A stretch of 64,000 nt of DNA, taken from positions 1 through 64,000 of the forward strand of contig NZ_JAFCTX010000027.1 of NCBI RefSeq assembly GCF_049896245.1, in the 5' to 3' direction. The position numbers were made by a program, and so were the translations under genes. The notes below the pieces were generated by a model. The model searched no databases, was not told the DNA's origin, and saw nothing but the letters and a program-made list of their open reading frames with translations. This DNA is from Cypionkella sp049896245 (GTDB lineage Bacteria > Pseudomonadota > Alphaproteobacteria > Rhodobacterales > Rhodobacteraceae). Shown here piece by piece: positions 24,087-33,028 of the stretch; positions within the stretch are counted from its first letter, which is position 1, and each line of letters begins with the position of its first letter.

Positions 24087-24863
24087 CTAGTCGAAATCCA
24101 GCACATCGGGGGTTTTCCAACCCAAATGCTGACCACCATCGACGGAGATCATTTGCCCTGTCACGGCGGGGGAATCGAGAAAAAAACCTAACGCTGCGGT
24201 GATATCGGCAGTATTTGCGCCGCGTTTCAGGATTGTGGCACCGCGTTGGGTCACAAAGCTTTCGTCGCTTTGGCGCGCACCTTGCAGCGTCGGCCCCGGC
24301 CCGATGCCATTCACCCGCACCCGTGGGGCAAGGCCTTGCGCCGTGGTGCGGGTCAGCGCCCAGAGGCCCATTTTCGCAAGTGTATAGGATATGAATTCGG
24401 GCGTCAGTTTGTGTACGCGCTGGTCGATCATGTTCAGCACCAAGCCATCGGCAATCGGTTCGCCGTGGTCGTCCAGCTTCGGCGCGGGCACCTGTGCGGC
24501 AAACGCCTGTGTCAGCACGAAAGGCGCACGAAGGTTGCTTTCCATGTGGCGATCCCAGCTTTTGCGGGTCACCGTGGCGACAGTGTCATATTCAAAGATC
24601 GAGGCATTGTTGATCAGCACGGTCAGCGGACCGCCAAGCCCCTGCACAGCCATCGGCACCAGCTTTTCGACTTGGGTTTCAATCAGCAGATCGGCGCGCA
24701 GAGCGACGGCTTTGCGGCCCATTGCGGTGATCTCTTTCACCACCGCCTCGGCCTCTTTGCGGGAACTGGCGTAATGCACCGCCACATCATAGCCACGTCG
24801 GGCCAGATACAGCGCCATCTCGCGGCCCAGCCGCTTGCCCGCCCCCGTCACCAGTGCCCTCAT
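24087..24863 (-). CDS. SDR family oxidoreductase, pteridine-reductase-like
   Basis: A 258-residue short-chain dehydrogenase. The nucleotide-binding start is ALVTGAGKRLGREMALYLARRG; the TGxxKRLG form is typical of pteridine reductase / FolM-like enzymes rather than plain SDRs. NNAS, the catalytic Y-x3-K (SYTLAKMGLWALTR) and GIGPGPTLQG follow. The likely role is reduction of dihydropterins, by inference. Its ATG overlaps the stop of the preceding small gene (ATGA), with AAAAAGGG upstream, so the three genes S49 peptidase - zinc-ribbon protein - SDR form an operon. Confidence 0.85.
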   Translation of the reverse strand: MRALVTGAGKRLGREMALYLARRGYDVAVHYASSRKEAEAVVKEITAMGRKAVALRADLLIETQVEKLVPMAVQGLGGPLTVLINNASIFEYDTVATVTRKSWDRHMESNLRAPFVLTQAFAAQVPAPKLDDHGEPIADGLVLNMIDQRVHKLTPEFISYTLAKMGLWALTRTTAQGLAPRVRVNGIGPGPTLQGARQSDESFVTQRGATILKRGANTADITAALGFFLDSPAVTGQMISVDGGQHLGWKTPDVLDFD

Positions 24864-25051
24864 CGTCCACCCTTTTTGCAATCGCAGCCCTTAGAGCCAA
24901 TTACATAGCGCCCGCAGCGTTTGCAGGTAGCCGGATTGGCCAATCCAAGTCGTTTTTTCACCGAATGGCCAATCCGACCGGGGAATAAGGCGTTGCCGAC
25001 CATGCCAATGGCCAGCATCACCAGCAAAAAAACAAGTACGGCTTTGATCAT
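24860..25051 (-). CDS. Small membrane protein with a C-terminal cysteine motif
   Basis: A 63-residue protein with one N-terminal membrane helix (MIKAVLVFLLVMLAIGMVGNALF) and a basic tail containing C-x2-C ... C-x-C (KRCGRYVIGSKGCDCKKGG), likely a small zinc ribbon facing the cytoplasm. I know no assigned function. It begins 1 base after the S49 peptidase stop and ends overlapping the SDR start. Conserved position and cysteines would support a real gene. Confidence 0.75.
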   Translation of the reverse strand: MIKAVLVFLLVMLAIGMVGNALFPGRIGHSVKKRLGLANPATCKRCGRYVIGSKGCDCKKGGR

Positions 25052-25052
25052 G

Positions 25053-25841
25053 TTATAACCCGTAGCGCGCCCAAAGCGCGCGATCTTCCACCAAGGCCAG
25101 CGCATCTTCGGCCATATTCACGCCAAAGCGGCTGAGCAGCCCACGCTTTTGCCCCAGCGGCACCAGCTTTACCTTGTCGCCATAAAGCGATTTCAGTTTC
25201 GGCACCAGATGTGCCACGCCATCGGTCAGGCCGAGTTCAACGGAAGCTTGGCCAACCCAGATATCGGCGTTGAACAGATCGGCATCGGCCAAACGATTGC
25301 CGCGCCGGGCTTTGACATGGGCGATGAAGGCCTCATGGATCGGCGCTTGCAGGGCTTTCAGCCGCTCAACGTCTTCGGGCTTTTGCGGCAGGAACGGATC
25401 GGCAAGGCTTTTCTGTTTGCCCATGGCGACGATGCGCCGCTCAACCCCCTGTCTCGCCATCAGTTCGGGGAAGCCAAAGCTGGCGAAGATGACGCCGATG
25501 GAGCCGACGATGGAACTGGGATCGACCCAGATCTGATCCGCCGCACAGGCCAACCAATAGCCGCCCGACGCCGCCACATCCTCGACAAAGGCATGAACGG
25601 GTACGGATTTCTCCTCCGCCAACCGCCGCACCCGCGCCGCGATCAGGCTGGATTGCACTGGCGATCCGCCCGGCGAATTCACCACCAGCGCCACCGCCGC
25701 TGGCTTCATCCGAAACGCCTTCTCGATGATCGCCGCCAGCCCCGCGTCGTTCAGCGCATTGCGGCCAGAGCCAATCGTGCCCGCCAGCCGGATCACCGGC
25801 ACCACAGGGGATTTCTTCACAAAGGGGATAAATTTCATCAT
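25053..25841 (-). CDS. S49 family serine peptidase (SppA/SohB-like, short form)
   Basis: A 262-residue member of the ClpP-fold S49 family, which degrades signal peptides and membrane protein fragments. The catalytic serine is in DVAASGGYWLACAAD (Ser92) and the partner lysine is probably Lys144 (GKQKSLADPF), 52 residues later as in single-domain SppA. NSPGGSPVQSS forms the oxyanion region. It lacks a clear N-terminal membrane helix, unlike many SppA proteins, so it may be peripheral. The start is ATG 25841 or 25838; neither has a good ribosome site. It is first in an operon with the zinc-ribbon protein and the SDR. Confidence 0.9.
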   Translation of the reverse strand: MMKFIPFVKKSPVVPVIRLAGTIGSGRNALNDAGLAAIIEKAFRMKPAAVALVVNSPGGSPVQSSLIAARVRRLAEEKSVPVHAFVEDVAASGGYWLACAADQIWVDPSSIVGSIGVIFASFGFPELMARQGVERRIVAMGKQKSLADPFLPQKPEDVERLKALQAPIHEAFIAHVKARRGNRLADADLFNADIWVGQASVELGLTDGVAHLVPKLKSLYGDKVKLVPLGQKRGLLSRFGVNMAEDALALVEDRALWARYGL

Positions 25842-25899
25842 CCCGCAAAGCTAAGGCTTCGCTTCCTCAAGCACAACTCTTGGCATTCCACATTGGCTT

Positions 25900-25921
25900 A
25901 AATATCCCCGCCGGAGGCTCC
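25900..25921. repeat. Copy of the AAATA(C/T)(T/C)CCCGCCGGAGGC element
   Basis: AAATATCCCCGCCGGAGGCT, preceded by CACATTGGCTT. The copy at 63126 is preceded by CACATTGGTCT, so the conserved unit reaches at least 10 bases further upstream. It lies between the divergent S49 peptidase and LysR genes. Confidence 0.65.
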
Positions 25922-25972
25922 TTGATCTCCACATCTCTTGCGCATCAAACCATTCCCCGCCACCCTAGACCG

Positions 25973-26863
25973 ATGATCGACAAGCTGGAAATGTTCATCG
26001 CCCTCGCCAACGAGCGTCACTTTGGCCGCGCGGCAGAGGTATGCCGGGTAACGCAGCCCAGCCTATCCTCAGCCATCCGCCAGCTAGAGGATCAGTTGGG
26101 CGTGCAACTGGTGTTTCGCGGATCGCGCTTTCAGGGTCTGACCCCGGAAGGCCAGCGCGTGCTGGATTGGGCGCGACGGATTGTCGGCGATATGCGGGCA
26201 CTGAAGGACGAGATGCGTTCGGTGCATTCCGGCCTGTCGGGCAATCTACGGATTGGTGTGATCCCCACGGCCCTGCCGATGGTGGCCGATCTGACAGCAC
26301 CGTTCACCGCACGCCATCCGAATATGCGTGTCACCTTGCTGTCGCGCACTTCGGTGGAAATTCTGGCGGGTATTGAAAGCCTGGAGTTGGACGCGGGCCT
26401 GACCTATCTCGACAACGAACCCTTGGGCCGGGTGGCGCAGACGCCGCTTTATACCGAGTTCTACCGCTATCTCTGCGCGCCAAATTCTCCACTGGCGGAT
26501 CGGGCACAAGTGACGTGGAGCGAATTGGTTCACGAGCCCCTGTGTCTTCTGACCGCCGATATGCAGAACCGCCGCATCGTCAACCAACATTTGGCCGAGG
26601 TTGGCGTGCGGGTGGCACCAACGGTGGAGTCTAATTCCAGCATCGCTTTGGTGGCGCATGTGAAATCGGGGCTTTGGGCCTCGGTGGTACCGATGAAGCT
26701 GGCCGAGATGTTCATCGGTCAGGGGCTTTTGGCGATTCCGATTGTTGAACCCGAAGCCGAGCATCTGGTCGGACTGATCACCGCCAAGCGCGATCCGCAA
26801 ACCCCTGTTCTGCAGGCGCTAATGGATGAAGCGGCAAAGCTGGCGGTGCGCTTGCGTCGATAG
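25973..26863 (+). CDS. LysR family transcriptional regulator (probable fds regulator)
   Basis: A 296-residue LysR-type regulator: winged helix-turn-helix at residues 1-60 (FIALANERHFGRAAEVCRVTQPSLSSAIRQLEDQLGVQLVFR), then a periplasmic-binding-like effector domain. The ATG at 25973 (MIDKLEMF) matches the usual LysR start; the 31-codon upstream extension crosses the repeat element and is unlikely. It ends 86 bases before fdsG in the same direction, the position of FdsR-type regulators, and a TTGAT-N6-ATCAA site lies in that gap. Control of formate dehydrogenase by formate or a related ligand is inferred. Confidence 0.9.
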   Translation: MIDKLEMFIALANERHFGRAAEVCRVTQPSLSSAIRQLEDQLGVQLVFRGSRFQGLTPEGQRVLDWARRIVGDMRALKDEMRSVHSGLSGNLRIGVIPTALPMVADLTAPFTARHPNMRVTLLSRTSVEILAGIESLELDAGLTYLDNEPLGRVAQTPLYTEFYRYLCAPNSPLADRAQVTWSELVHEPLCLLTADMQNRRIVNQHLAEVGVRVAPTVESNSSIALVAHVKSGLWASVVPMKLAEMFIGQGLLAIPIVEPEAEHLVGLITAKRDPQTPVLQALMDEAAKLAVRLRR

Positions 26864-26894
26864 ACATCTCCTATTGAACAACGGTATATCCATA

Positions 26895-26910
26895 TTGATT
26901 TCCATATCAA
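26895..26910. promoter_or_regulatory. Candidate LysR binding site in the fds promoter
   Basis: TTGATTTCCATATCAA is an inverted repeat with 5-bp arms of the T-N11-A type, 40 bases before fdsG. Overlapping CCATAT repeats are at 26890-26906. Binding by the upstream LysR protein is inferred. Confidence 0.5.
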
Positions 26911-26949
26911 ACGGCGTATCACAGTACAAAGTTACCAAAGGGCCGCCAC

Positions 26950-27417
26950 ATGCTTGATTCCGTCGATGTCACTGCTCGGGTTGGGGAAATCCTCAGCGCT
27001 CACAAAGGGATGGAAGGGTCGCTGCTACCGATCCTGCACGCCATTCAGGCCGAATTTGGCTATGTGCCGCAAGTGGCTTTGCCGATCATCGCGCAAGACC
27101 TGAACCTGTCGAAGGCCGAAGTGCATGGCGTGATGACGTTTTATCACGATTTCCGCGAGTATCCGGCGGGCGATCATGTGCTGAAACTCTGCCGCGCGGA
27201 ATCTTGTCAGTCGATGGGTGCCGAAAGTGTGGCTGCTCATGCGCAAAAGGCGTTGGGGATTGAGTGGCACGAGACCACCAAAGATGGTCGTTTCACGCTA
27301 AAGCCGATTTTCTGCCTCGGCCTCTGCGCCTGTGGCCCCGCCGCGATGATCAACGGCAAGTTGGTGGGCCGGGTCGATGAAGCCCGGATTGACGCGATCA
27401 TCGGGGGTTTGAAATGA
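26950..27417 (+). CDS. fdsG: NAD-dependent formate dehydrogenase gamma subunit
   Basis: A 155-residue thioredoxin-like [2Fe-2S] subunit, related to NuoE/HoxE. Cluster cysteines are in LCRAESCQSMG and CLGLCACGPA. It passes electrons in the cytosolic formate dehydrogenase that couples formate oxidation to NAD reduction. AAGGG precedes the ATG. It overlaps fdsB by 4 bases (ATGA), starting the fdsG-B-A-fdhD-fdsD operon, which matches the R. capsulatus order. Confidence 0.96.
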   Translation: MLDSVDVTARVGEILSAHKGMEGSLLPILHAIQAEFGYVPQVALPIIAQDLNLSKAEVHGVMTFYHDFREYPAGDHVLKLCRAESCQSMGAESVAAHAQKALGIEWHETTKDGRFTLKPIFCLGLCACGPAAMINGKLVGRVDEARIDAIIGGLK

Positions 27418-28940
27418 GGATTTACCTCCCCCTCGACAGCGCCGCCGTTGCCCTTGGTGCGGATGAGCTCGCTGAATCCCTGATGTTTCAGGCCAAAGCG
27501 CGCGGCATTGCGCTGACGCTGGTGCGCAACGGCTCGCGTGGGATGGTCTGGCTGGAGCCGATGGCCGAAGTGGTTACCGACGCAGGTCGGATGGCGTTTG
27601 GTCCGTTGACGCTCGCCGATGTGCCCGCGTTGTTTGATGATCTGACAGCACATCCGAAGGCGCTTGGCCTGACGGAAGATCTGCCATGGCTCAAAGCACA
27701 AACCCGCCTAACCTTCGCCCGCGTTGGCGTGATCGACCCGCTGTCACTGGACGACTACAAGGCGCATGGTGGGCTGGCGGGCCTGACGCTGGCGCTTGGC
27801 ATGGATAAGGCCGCGATTGTCGCCGAAGTCACCAACTCGGGCCTGCGTGGCCGGGGTGGTGCGGGCTTCCCGACCGGGATCAAGTGGAAAACCGTGTCCG
27901 AGGCAGTAGCCGACCGCAAATACATCGTCTGCAACGCCGATGAGGGCGACAGCGCCACCTTCGCCGACCGGATGCTGATGGAAGGCGATCCCTTCACGCT
28001 GATCGAAGGAATGATCATTGCGGGTCTTGCAACCGGGGCCACCAAGGGATTTGTGTATATCCGTTCGGAATACCCGATTGCGATTGAGGTTATGCAGAAA
28101 GCGGTGAAAATCGCCAGATCTGCCGGGGTACTGGGCGCGTCGGTTTTGGGCTTGGGTCCTGCGTTTGATATCGAAATCCGCGTCGGGGCCGGAGCCTATG
28201 TTTGCGGCGAGGAAACCTCGCTGCTGAACAGCCTTGAAGGCAAGCGCGGCGTGGTGCGCGCCAAACCGCCACTGCCCGCGTTGCAAGGCTTCATGGCGAA
28301 ACCGACTGTAGTGAACAACGTGATTTCGCTGGCCTCCGTGCCGGTGATTTTCGAGAAGGGTGCCGAGTTTTACAAGAATTTCGGCCTTGGCCGTTCGCGC
28401 GGCACCATCCCGTTGCAGATCGCCGGAAACGTCAAACACGGCGGTCTGTATGAGATCGCTTTCGGCCTGACACTAGGTGAAATCGTTGACAAAATTGCTG
28501 GCGGTAGTGCTTCAGGCCGCCCAGTGAAAGCGGTGCAAGTTGGTGGCCCTTTGGGTGCCTATTTCCCGCGCGCGCTGTTCGATACGCCGTTTGGTTACGA
28601 GGAGTTCGCGAGTAAGGATGGCTTGATCGGCCATGCCGGTCTGACGGTGTTTGACGACTCAGCCGACATGCTGAAACAGGCCCGCTTCGCGATGGAATTC
28701 TGCGCGATTGAATCTTGCGGCAAATGCACCCCCTGCCGGATTGGCGCTGTGCGCGGCGTTGAAACCGTGGATCGGATTGCCAAAGGCGACGCCGCCGCGA
28801 TCCCGCTGCTGACTGACCTGTGCAACACGATGAAGTCCGGTTCACTTTGCGCTTTGGGTGGCTTCACACCCTATCCGGTTTTGTCCGCGCTAACCCATTT
28901 CCCCGATGATTTCTCCGCCATGAAGGAAGCCGCCGAATGA
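27414..28940 (+). CDS. fdsB: NAD-dependent formate dehydrogenase beta subunit
   Basis: A 508-residue NuoF-like diaphorase subunit binding FMN and NAD. An N-terminal thioredoxin-like extension (1-100) precedes the NuoF core: GLRGRGGAGFPTGIKW, CNADEGDSATFADRMLMEGDP, GAGAYVCGEETSLLNSLEG, and the [4Fe-4S] site ESCGKCTPCRIG with a distal Cys in TDLCNTMKSGSLCALGG. The last four bases overlap fdsA. Electrons reach NAD here. Confidence 0.97.
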   Translation: MRIYLPLDSAAVALGADELAESLMFQAKARGIALTLVRNGSRGMVWLEPMAEVVTDAGRMAFGPLTLADVPALFDDLTAHPKALGLTEDLPWLKAQTRLTFARVGVIDPLSLDDYKAHGGLAGLTLALGMDKAAIVAEVTNSGLRGRGGAGFPTGIKWKTVSEAVADRKYIVCNADEGDSATFADRMLMEGDPFTLIEGMIIAGLATGATKGFVYIRSEYPIAIEVMQKAVKIARSAGVLGASVLGLGPAFDIEIRVGAGAYVCGEETSLLNSLEGKRGVVRAKPPLPALQGFMAKPTVVNNVISLASVPVIFEKGAEFYKNFGLGRSRGTIPLQIAGNVKHGGLYEIAFGLTLGEIVDKIAGGSASGRPVKAVQVGGPLGAYFPRALFDTPFGYEEFASKDGLIGHAGLTVFDDSADMLKQARFAMEFCAIESCGKCTPCRIGAVRGVETVDRIAKGDAAAIPLLTDLCNTMKSGSLCALGGFTPYPVLSALTHFPDDFSAMKEAAE

Positions 28941-31828
28941 AAGACTTCATCATCCCGGACCGCGATTTCGGCACCCCTGCCGCCAAAAGCAAACAAATGG
29001 TCACATTGACCATCGACGGCTTTGACATCACCGTGCCAGAAGGCACTTCGATCATGCGCGCCGCCGCAGAAATTGGCATTTCGGTGCCAAAACTTTGCGC
29101 CACCGACAGTATCGACGCTTTCGGTTCCTGCCGGTTGTGCTTGGTGGAAATCGAAGGCCGCAACGGCACGCCTGCTTCCTGCACCACCCCGGTTGCTCCC
29201 GGCCTGAAAGTTCACACTCAGAACGCCAAACTGAAGCAGTTGCGCCGTGGCGTTATGGAGCTTTATATCTCGGACCACCCGCTTGATTGTTTGACATGCA
29301 GCGCCAATGGCGATTGCGAGTTGCAGGATATGGCGGGTGCCGTGGGCTTGCGCGACGTGCGCTATGAGGCGATTGATACGCATTTCAAGGTGAAAGACAC
29401 CTCGGGCATCGCCAATACGCACTACATCCCACGTGACGATTCCAACCCATATTTTAGCTACGATCCGCAGAAATGCATCGTCTGCTCGCGCTGTGTGCGG
29501 GCTTGCGAGGAAGTGCAAGGCACCTTCGCTTTGACCATCGAGGGCCGGGGTTTCGATAGCCGCGTGTCGTTTGGCGCTAAAACTGACACAGCTTTGTCGT
29601 CGGATTGCGTCTCTTGCGGCGCTTGCGTTCAGGCCTGCCCGACCGCGACCTTGCAAGAAAAGTCGATCATCGAGATCGGCACGCCGGAACGCTCTGTCAT
29701 CACCACATGCGCCTATTGCGGCGTAGGCTGCTCGTTCAAAGCCGAAATGCGCGGCGATGAATTGGTCCGCATGGTGCCCTACAAGCACGGCAAGGCCAAC
29801 CGGGGCCACTCTTGCGTTAAGGGCCGCTTCGCTTATGGGTACGCGTCGCATAAGGACCGCATCCTGAACCCGATGATCCGCGACAGCATCAACGACCCGT
29901 GGCAGGAAGTGTCTTGGGATGAGGCGATGGACTTCACCGCGAACCGGATGAAGGGCATTATTGAGAAGCATGGGCGGCACTCGGTGGGGGTGATTACGTC
30001 CTCGCGCTGCACAAATGAAGAAGCTTATCTTGTGCAGAAACTGACCCGCGCCGTGTTTATGAACAATAATACGGATACCTGCGCCCGCGTCTGTCATTCG
30101 CCGACTGGCTACGGCTTGGGACAAACCTTGGGAACCTCGGCCGGGACGCAAGACTTTGACTCGGTTGAAGAAACCGATGTTGTGATGATCATCGGCGCCA
30201 ACCCGGTCGCGGCCCACCCGGTCTTTGCCAGCCGTTTGAAAAAGCGTCTGCGCCAAGGGGCAAAGCTGATTGTGATTGATCCGCGACGGACTGAGATGGT
30301 GGAGGCGCCCCATGTCAAAGCCGAGCATCACCTTGCCCTGACACCCGGCACCAACGTCGCCATCGTCACCGCTTTGGCGCATGTGATCGTCACCGAAGGG
30401 CTGTTCGACGCCCAATTTATCCAAGATCGCTGCGATTGGGACGAGTTTCAGGACTACGCCGAATTCGTCAGTCAGCCACAAAACTCACCGGAATCGGTGG
30501 CTTTGCTGACAGGTGTTCCTGCGGCAGAAGTGCGCGCAGCGGCGCGGCTGTTTGCCAAAGGTGGCAATGGCTCAATCTACTACGGCTTGGGCGTGACAGA
30601 GCACAGCCAAGGCTCTACCACCGTGATCGGCATTGCCAACCTTGCGATGATGACCGGGAATATTGGCCGTCCGGGCGTGGGCGTGAACCCACTACGCGGG
30701 CAGAACAACGTGCAAGGCTCCTGCGATATGGGGTCGTTCCCGCATGAATTGCCCGGCTATCGCCATGTCAAAGGCGAGGGCGTGCGCGATATTTTTGAGA
30801 AGGCATGGGGCGTCAAGATTGATGATGAACCGGGCCTGCGCATCCCGAACATGCTGGATGCGGCGGTTGAGGGCACCTTCAAGGGCCTCTATTGCCAAGG
30901 CGAAGACATCCTGCAATCCGACCCCGACACCAAACATGTCGCCGCCGGCCTGGCTGCGATGGAATGCGTGATCGTGCATGATCTGTTTCTGAATGAGACC
31001 GCCAATTACGCGCATGTGTTCCTGCCCGGTTCGACCTTCCTAGAGAAGGACGGCACCTTCACCAACGCCGAACGCCGCATCAACATGGTGCGCAAGGTGA
31101 TGGCACCGCGCAATGGTTATGGCGACTGGGAGATCACCCAGATGCTCGCCAATGCGATGCTGAAAGATACCGGGGGGGCGCAGTGGACCTACACCCATCC
31201 CACGCAAATCATGGACGAAATCGCCATGACGACGCCGTCTTTCGCGGGTGTGAACTACGAAAAGCTTGAGGTCATGGGCTCAATCCAATGGCCGTGCAAC
31301 GACGCTGCCCCCCAAGGCACGCCGCTGATGCATGTGGATGCTTTCGTGCGCGGCAAGGGTAAGTTCATCAACACTGAATATGTCGCGACCGATGAGAAGA
31401 CCGGGCCGCGCTTCCCGCTATTGCTGACCACGGGCCGCATCCTCAGCCAGTACAACGTTGGCGCGCAAACCCGCCGCACCGGTAACGTCGCTTGGCATGC
31501 CGAAGATGTGTTAGAAATCCACCCGCATGATGCCGAAGTGCGTGGCGTCAAGGATGGCGATTTCGTCCGGTTGGCATCCCGTTCCGGCGACACCACCCTG
31601 CGCGCGACGATCACCGACAAGGTCAATCCGGGCGTGGTCTACACCACCTTCCACCACCCCGACACCCAAGCCAACGTGATCACCACCGACTTCTCGGATT
31701 GGGCCACCAACTGCCCCGAATACAAGGTTACGGCTGTGCAAGTCTCGCCCAGCAACGGCCCATCTGAATGGCAAGAGGAATACAACGCTCAGGCCGCGAT
31801 GTCGCGTCGTATCGCAGCGGCTGAATGA
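28937..31828 (+). CDS. fdsA: NAD-dependent formate dehydrogenase alpha subunit (molybdenum)
   Basis: The catalytic subunit, 963 residues. It starts with a NuoG-like [2Fe-2S] domain (about 15-95), a histidine-ligated cluster segment (YISDHPLDCLTCSANGDCELQ) and two [4Fe-4S] motifs (CIVCSRCVRACEE, CVSCGACVQACPTATL). The molybdopterin part begins with CAYCGVGC...CVKG. The molybdenum ligand is Cys386 (ARVCHSPTG), the same number as in R. capsulatus FdsA, with the following His387. A molydopterin-binding C-terminal domain ends the protein. Stop and fdhD start overlap (ATGA). Confidence 0.97.
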   Translation: MKDFIIPDRDFGTPAAKSKQMVTLTIDGFDITVPEGTSIMRAAAEIGISVPKLCATDSIDAFGSCRLCLVEIEGRNGTPASCTTPVAPGLKVHTQNAKLKQLRRGVMELYISDHPLDCLTCSANGDCELQDMAGAVGLRDVRYEAIDTHFKVKDTSGIANTHYIPRDDSNPYFSYDPQKCIVCSRCVRACEEVQGTFALTIEGRGFDSRVSFGAKTDTALSSDCVSCGACVQACPTATLQEKSIIEIGTPERSVITTCAYCGVGCSFKAEMRGDELVRMVPYKHGKANRGHSCVKGRFAYGYASHKDRILNPMIRDSINDPWQEVSWDEAMDFTANRMKGIIEKHGRHSVGVITSSRCTNEEAYLVQKLTRAVFMNNNTDTCARVCHSPTGYGLGQTLGTSAGTQDFDSVEETDVVMIIGANPVAAHPVFASRLKKRLRQGAKLIVIDPRRTEMVEAPHVKAEHHLALTPGTNVAIVTALAHVIVTEGLFDAQFIQDRCDWDEFQDYAEFVSQPQNSPESVALLTGVPAAEVRAAARLFAKGGNGSIYYGLGVTEHSQGSTTVIGIANLAMMTGNIGRPGVGVNPLRGQNNVQGSCDMGSFPHELPGYRHVKGEGVRDIFEKAWGVKIDDEPGLRIPNMLDAAVEGTFKGLYCQGEDILQSDPDTKHVAAGLAAMECVIVHDLFLNETANYAHVFLPGSTFLEKDGTFTNAERRINMVRKVMAPRNGYGDWEITQMLANAMLKDTGGAQWTYTHPTQIMDEIAMTTPSFAGVNYEKLEVMGSIQWPCNDAAPQGTPLMHVDAFVRGKGKFINTEYVATDEKTGPRFPLLLTTGRILSQYNVGAQTRRTGNVAWHAEDVLEIHPHDAEVRGVKDGDFVRLASRSGDTTLRATITDKVNPGVVYTTFHHPDTQANVITTDFSDWATNCPEYKVTAVQVSPSNGPSEWQEEYNAQAAMSRRIAAAE

Positions 31829-32634
31829 TGCAAACCCACCGCCCTTTGCCGCGACTGACCTTCGGGTTAGGCGCGGGTTTCGGGCAGGCGTCGGCCAGAG
31901 AACTGCCGGAGGAAATCGCGGTGGCTTTGTCGTTCAACGGCTCGACCCAAGCCGTGATGATGGCCTCGCCTGCCGATCTGGAAGACTTTGCTTACGGCTT
32001 TGCAATGACAGAAGGCATTGCGGAACCTGAAGAAATTCAAAGTATTGAGGTGGTTGAAACTCCGCTTGGCCTTGATGTGCAAATCTGGTTGGAACCGCAA
32101 GCCGAGGCCCGCCTGACCAAGCGCCGCCGCACCATGGCGGGGCCAGTGGGCTGTGGTCTATGTGGCATCGACAGTTTGGAGGAAGCCACACGGGTGATGC
32201 AGCCTGTGCCCACCAGCATGTTCCGCATGGCCGCTTCCGAAATCATGGCCGCCGTCGCAAGCCTGCCTGCCGCCCAACCGCTGCACGATCTCACCCGCGC
32301 AGTCCACGCCGCTGGCTATTACAGCGGCAAGCTGCTGGCCGCCCGCGAAGATGTTGGCCGCCACAACGCGCTGGATAAACTCTGCGGTCATTTGATCCGC
32401 ACCGCGCACCCTGCCGGAGCCGTCGTGCTGACCAGCCGGGTTTCCATCGACATGGTGCAGAAGGTTGCCGCCCTCGGCGCGCCAATCCTTATCGCCGTGT
32501 CCGCCCCAACCGCCCATGCCGTCCGCCTTGCTGACCTCGCTGGCATCACCCTGATCGCCCTCGCCCGCCCGGATCGGTTTGAGGCCTACACCCACACCGA
32601 CCGCATTTCGCAGGAGACCGCCCATGTCGCTTAA
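31825..32634 (+). CDS. fdhD: Formate dehydrogenase accessory sulfurtransferase FdhD
   Basis: FdhD (called FdsC in R. capsulatus) carries sulfur to the molybdenum cofactor and is needed for active formate dehydrogenase. The 269-residue protein has the cysteine loop GPVGCGLCGIDSLEEA (C-x2-C), AAREDVGRHNALDKLCGH and LTSRVSIDMVQKVA. It overlaps both fdsA and fdsD, so all are translated from one mRNA. Confidence 0.96.
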   Translation: MMQTHRPLPRLTFGLGAGFGQASARELPEEIAVALSFNGSTQAVMMASPADLEDFAYGFAMTEGIAEPEEIQSIEVVETPLGLDVQIWLEPQAEARLTKRRRTMAGPVGCGLCGIDSLEEATRVMQPVPTSMFRMAASEIMAAVASLPAAQPLHDLTRAVHAAGYYSGKLLAAREDVGRHNALDKLCGHLIRTAHPAGAVVLTSRVSIDMVQKVAALGAPILIAVSAPTAHAVRLADLAGITLIALARPDRFEAYTHTDRISQETAHVA

Positions 32635-32872
32635 CGACACCCACGCAGGCCCGCACGCCAAGCTGATCTATATGGCGAACCAGATCGCCAAGTTCATGGA
32701 ATCAAAACCGCATGATGAGGGACTGACTCTACTTGCCTCGCATATCAATGACTTCTGGGAACCCCGGATGCGCCGCCATCTGTTTGAAGTGCTGGATGCA
32801 GGCGGCGCAGGCCTGCGGCCATTGGTGCTGGAGGCGAAAGCTGCAATCAAACGCCCGGTTCTCGCGGCCTGA
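32624..32872 (+). CDS. fdsD: NAD-dependent formate dehydrogenase delta subunit
   Basis: An 82-residue FdsD: KLIYMANQIAKFMESKPHDEG, then HINDFWEPRMRRHLFEVLDAGGAGLRPLVLEA are the family marks. It is a small subunit of the FdsABG complex with a role in assembly or stability. AGGAGA lies 6 bases before the ATG; it overlaps fdhD by 11 bases and closes the operon. Confidence 0.92.
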   Translation: MSLNDTHAGPHAKLIYMANQIAKFMESKPHDEGLTLLASHINDFWEPRMRRHLFEVLDAGGAGLRPLVLEAKAAIKRPVLAA

Positions 32873-33028
32873 CCTAAGCTTTTAGGAAAAACTACTTTCC
32901 GATCAAGGCCTCACGCGGCAAAACGAGTGCTTGAGCCGTTACGATGTTTATCCTACGCTTATTGAAAGCTATCCGAGTCTCACCGGGTCGGCCATTTTGA
33001 TCGGATTTTATTATATCGGAGACGTTTC

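Noticed and set aside
28871..30481. 536-codon minus-strand open frame
   Set aside because: Antisense to fdsA, which has complete family motifs; no ribosome site or domain on the minus strand.
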